A stretch of 64,000 nucleotides of DNA from Rhodococcus sp. W8901 (GTDB lineage Bacteria; Actinomycetota; Actinomycetes; Mycobacteriales; Mycobacteriaceae). The stretch spans positions 434,001-498,000 of the forward strand of contig NZ_CP054690.1 of the NCBI RefSeq assembly GCF_013348805.1. The letters run 5' to 3'. Position numbers and translations under genes: made by a program. Of the stretch, positions 59,631 to 64,000 are shown piece after piece; positions within the stretch are counted from its first letter, which is position 1, and each line of letters begins with the position of its first letter. The notes under the pieces are model-generated. The model was not told the DNA's origin. It did not search any database and was given only the letters and a program-made list of their open reading frames with translations.

Positions 59631-60439
59631 TGACGCATACGGACGTGACGACAACGGGCGCCGTCGGCGCCACCACCATCGAGGATCCGGCCTTCGAGAT
59701 CCGCTCCGCGACACTGGATTACACCCCGCCGGGTGCGACCACCTACTCGGGTGTTCGGGACCTGTCGATCACCGGCAAGCGGGGCGAGCTGCTGGTCTTG
59801 GTCGGGCACAGCGGCTGCGGCAAGACCACCGCGCTGAACCTGATGGGCGGACTGATCCAGCCGACCACCGGTTCGGTGTCGGTGCTGGGCACCAGCCCGG
59901 CCCAGGCGCGCTCGCAGATGGGCTACATGTTCGCCCGCGACGCGCTCTACCCGTGGCGGACTGCGCTGCGCAACGTCGAGCTGGGCATGGAGATCGCGCA
60001 CGTCGACAAGACCGAGCGGCGCGAACGCGCGATGGACATGCTGCGCAGAGTCGGCCTCGAGTCGGCGGCCGACCGCTACCCCTGGCAGCTGTCACAGGGC
60101 ATGCGCCAGCGGGTCGCCCTGGCCCGGACCTGGGTGATGAAACCCGCCCTGATCCTGATGGACGAGCCGTTCTCCGCCCTCGACGCGCAGACACGTGACG
60201 TGGTGCGCGACGAATTCCTCAACGTGTGGAGCCAGGAACGGCAGACCGTTGTGTTCGTCACCCACGACCTCAACGAGGCGCTGCTGATCGCCGATCGCGT
60301 CGTCGCGATGCGTGAAGGTCGCATCGTGATCGACACGAAGGTAGAACTCGACCGGCCCCGCGACGCCATCGACACCGAGAGCTCCGCCGAGTACCGGGAC
60401 ATGCTCGCCGAACTGCGCGAAACGCTCAATCAGCACTGA
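59627..60439 (+). CDS. ABC importer ATPase
   Basis: 270 aa from ATG 59627 (ATGA overlap; ATG 59630 possible). Walker A VGHSGCGKTTALN near 63, Q-loop variant GYMFARDALYPWRTALRN, signature LSQGMRQRVALAR, Walker B ILMDEPFSALD with catalytic Glu and H-loop VTHDLNEAL. SsuB/TauB-type ATPase. The Q-loop shows A-R-D where most have Q-x-x. Closes the four-gene operon, followed by a strong hairpin. Confidence 0.9.
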   Translation: MMTHTDVTTTGAVGATTIEDPAFEIRSATLDYTPPGATTYSGVRDLSITGKRGELLVLVGHSGCGKTTALNLMGGLIQPTTGSVSVLGTSPAQARSQMGYMFARDALYPWRTALRNVELGMEIAHVDKTERRERAMDMLRRVGLESAADRYPWQLSQGMRQRVALARTWVMKPALILMDEPFSALDAQTRDVVRDEFLNVWSQERQTVVFVTHDLNEALLIADRVVAMREGRIVIDTKVELDRPRDAIDTESSAEYRDMLAELRETLNQH

Positions 60440-60463
60440 CCGCAACACACACCCCGGACAGCA

Positions 60464-60498
60464 ACAGGGGCCGGCCCGGACAACGGGCCGGCCCCTGT
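60464..60498 (+). terminator. Hairpin after BKACE-ABC operon
   Basis: 14-bp perfect stem ACAGGGGCCGGCCC / GGGCCGGCCCCTGT with a 7-base loop, 24 bases after the ATPase stop, followed by CTCAG. Terminator of the operon. Confidence 0.75.
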
Positions 60499-60621
60499 CT
60501 CAGTCCCGACCGGAATCATCGGACGGCAGATTCGGGCCATGTCGCATCCGCGCCGCGGGGTGCGCGCGGGCCACCCCTGGGGGCCCTTGTTCCCGATGCC
60601 GTCGGGGCGCAGGCTCGAACC

Positions 60622-61461
60622 ATGACTGAATCACTGGTAGCGAAGGAAGCAGACCGCGTGCTCAAGGCCAAACATCGTGCAATGTGGGCGTCGGGCGACT
60701 ATCCGGCGGTCGCGGCGGACGTGATCCCTGATCTGGGGGCAGTGCTGGTCCGGGCGTGCGGCGTGCGCAGCGGGCAGCGGGTCCTCGACGTCGGTGCGGG
60801 TACCGGCAATGTCGCGATTCCCGCGGCGCTGACCGGCGCCGACGTCGTGGCATCCGATCTGACCCCCGAACTGTTCGACGCGGGCCGCGAGCTGGCCGCC
60901 AAGCGCGGTGCCCAACTCGAGTGGCGCGCCGGCGACGCGGAGGCGTTGCCGTTCCCGGACGACGAGTTCGACGTCGTGACGTCGTGCCTCGGGGTGATGT
61001 TCGCGCCGCACCACCAGAACAGCGCCGACGAGTTGATCCGGGTGTGTCGGCCCGGCGGCACGATCGGGCTGCTCAGCTGGACGCCCGCCGGGTTCATCGG
61101 CCGGATGTTCGCGGCCATGAAGCCGTATGCGCCGCCGCCACCGCCCGGCGCGCAGCCGCCGCCGCTGTGGGGCGACGAAACTCACGTCCGCGAGCTTCTC
61201 GGGGACCGGGTCACCGACGTCGTCGCGCACCGGGACACCGTCCGGGTCGACCACTTCGATGGTCCCGAGGCGTTCCGGGACTACTTCAAGGCCAACTACG
61301 GTCCCACGATCGCGGTGTACAAGGCGATATCGGGCGAGCCCGACAAGGTCGCCGCGCTGGATCGCGATCTCGTGGACCTGGCCCGACAGTTCGACGTCGG
61401 CGCGGGTGCGTTCGCGATGGACTGGGAGTATCTGCTGCTCACCGCGGTCGAGCGCGCGTAA
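60622..61461 (+). CDS. SAM-dependent methyltransferase
   Basis: 279 aa class I methyltransferase. SAM motif VLDVGAGTGNVAIPAA near 53, acidic ASDLTPELFD, AGDAEALPFPDDEFDVVTS and RPGGTIGLLSW are the UbiE/Methyltransf_11 pattern. A proline run (PPPPPGAQPPP) near 173 lies in the insert. Acceptor unknown. It precedes the tRNA-guanine transglycosylase by 31 bp but no functional link is apparent. Confidence 0.85.
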   Translation: MTESLVAKEADRVLKAKHRAMWASGDYPAVAADVIPDLGAVLVRACGVRSGQRVLDVGAGTGNVAIPAALTGADVVASDLTPELFDAGRELAAKRGAQLEWRAGDAEALPFPDDEFDVVTSCLGVMFAPHHQNSADELIRVCRPGGTIGLLSWTPAGFIGRMFAAMKPYAPPPPPGAQPPPLWGDETHVRELLGDRVTDVVAHRDTVRVDHFDGPEAFRDYFKANYGPTIAVYKAISGEPDKVAALDRDLVDLARQFDVGAGAFAMDWEYLLLTAVERA

Positions 61462-61480
61462 CTCACCCGCGGAGCTGTGA

Positions 61481-63513
<2,033 letters not shown>

Positions 63514-63562
63514 ACATTAGGCGTGGTGTGACGGCGATCCGCACCCCGTGTCCGCCCGTTTT

Positions 63563-63612
63563 GCGCACTTACCGCCCCGGCGAGGCTGGTCTCCCCGGGG
63601 CGGTAAGTGCGC
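63563..63612 (-). terminator. 18-bp perfect hairpin between DUF4282 and yhhQ
   Basis: Arms 63563-63580 and 63595-63612, perfectly complementary, 14-base loop. It lies 18 bases after the DUF4282-like stop (minus strand) and 50 bp before the yhhQ start. No T-run on that strand. Terminator of the DUF4282 gene; no riboswitch-like pseudoknot was evident. Confidence 0.7.
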
Positions 63613-63629
63613 GGCGCACAGGGCTGCGG

Positions 63630-64000
63630 TCAGCGGCGCTTGATTTCCTTGACGTCCTCGGAAATCTTGATCACCGCGACGTAGAACTCGAGACTGATGC
63701 GGGCGAGCGCGAGCATCACGATGAAGAACAGGGAACCACCGAGCAACGCCACGAGTCCGATAGCTGGGCTCTCGGAGGCGAATCCAGCGATCGTCCAGAC
63801 GACGACCATCAGCCCGAGGGCGATGGTCACCAGAATGTAGACGACCTTGACGACCTTCGGCGTGACGTAGCTGTTGAAGTTGTAGTCGAACAGCGCGGAG
63901 AAGAAGCTGGTCGGGGGCGGTCCAAGGGGCGGGCCCTGCGGTGCCGGGGGTGCCGGCGCGAATCCGCCGAACCCGGCTCCGGGCGGCTGTCCGGGGTAGC
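63630..64000 (-). CDS. DUF4282-like membrane protein, 3' part
   Basis: The frame is open past the right edge of the window; start missing. Visible C-terminal 123 codons: a Gly/Pro-rich cytoplasmic stretch (GGFGGFAPAPPAPQGPP), FFSALFDYNFNSYVTPK, then two hydrophobic helices (VKVVYILVTIALGLMVVVW and LVALLGGSLFFIVMLALARI) and a charged tail EDVKEIKRR. This is the DUF4282 layout; the function is unknown. Confidence 0.8.
   Translation of the reverse strand, partial: YPGQPPGAGFGGFAPAPPAPQGPPLGPPPTSFFSALFDYNFNSYVTPKVVKVVYILVTIALGLMVVVWTIAGFASESPAIGLVALLGGSLFFIVMLALARISLEFYVAVIKISEDVKEIKRR

Noticed and set aside
63514-63629. preQ1 riboswitch before yhhQ
   Set aside because: The obvious structure is a simple 18-bp hairpin; no A-rich tail or pseudoknot of the preQ1 classes was seen.

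Overview
The window is high-GC, gene-dense actinobacterial DNA, most likely from Rhodococcus or a near relative in the Nocardiaceae. This rests on codon usage, frequent ATGA/GTGA start-stop overlaps, an IS1380-family element of the IS1676 type, F420/PPOX and MMPL genes, and many catabolic genes with local regulators. The genus is inferred, not proven.

Layout. 1-6 kb: end of an MFS exporter, a MerR regulator fused to sliding-clamp domains, a small TPR-like protein, about 1.2 kb of decayed genes (carotenoid oxygenase; a benzoylformate decarboxylase 3' end), an Ntn-type amide hydrolase and a 14-TM MFS pump. 6.2-7.9 kb: a complete insertion sequence flanked by CTAG. 8-10.7 kb: a benzoylformate decarboxylase and a frame-disrupted YceI gene. 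10.6-23.8 kb: a long minus-strand catabolic region (DMT transporter, acyl-CoA dehydrogenase, aldehyde dehydrogenase, TPP 2-oxoacid decarboxylase, dienoyl-CoA-reductase-like SDR, ADP-forming acyl-CoA synthetase, amino-acid dehydrogenase, TetR regulator, Na+/solute symporter with small partner, M20 amidohydrolase). The amino-acid dehydrogenase and the M20 unit carry nearly identical operators, so the set looks like one regulon: import and deacylate an amino-acid conjugate, then deaminate, decarboxylate, oxidise and CoA-activate it. 23.9-25.4 kb: sterol desaturase-like protein divergent from an Rrf2 regulator.

25.5-35.6 kb: an eight-gene minus-strand operon (MHS transporter, tautomerase, two alpha/beta hydrolases, SDR, Baeyer-Villiger monooxygenase, [2Fe-2S] reductase, P450) divergent from an IclR regulator, with an SDR beyond it; two matching IclR-type palindromes tie the parts together. 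The enzyme order fits degradation of an alicyclic or terpenoid compound by hydroxylation, oxidation to a ketone, lactone formation and ring hydrolysis. 35.7-43.5 kb: RdgB-like pyrophosphatase, an aberrant tRNA-Cys-like gene, two aminotransferases, GNAT, BenE-type transporter divergent from a MocR regulator, methyltransferase. 43.6-52 kb: TetR-MMPL pair, heterodimeric ABC exporter, acyl-CoA dehydrogenase, PPOX/F420 protein. 52-60.5 kb: D-aminoacylase, a small unknown gene, then an AraC regulon (carboxymuconolactone-decarboxylase-like protein on one side; BKACE enzyme plus a NitT/TauT-type ABC importer on the other) marked by two copies of a 40-bp operator. 60.6-64 kb: methyltransferase, tRNA-guanine transglycosylase, convergent YhhQ transporter and a truncated DUF4282 gene.

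The strongest new observations are the three small regulons inferred from repeated operators (TetR, IclR, AraC), the MerR-clamp fusion, and the tRNA-Cys-like gene with a non-canonical anticodon loop. All functional calls are by recognition of motifs and family resemblance; no database search was possible.
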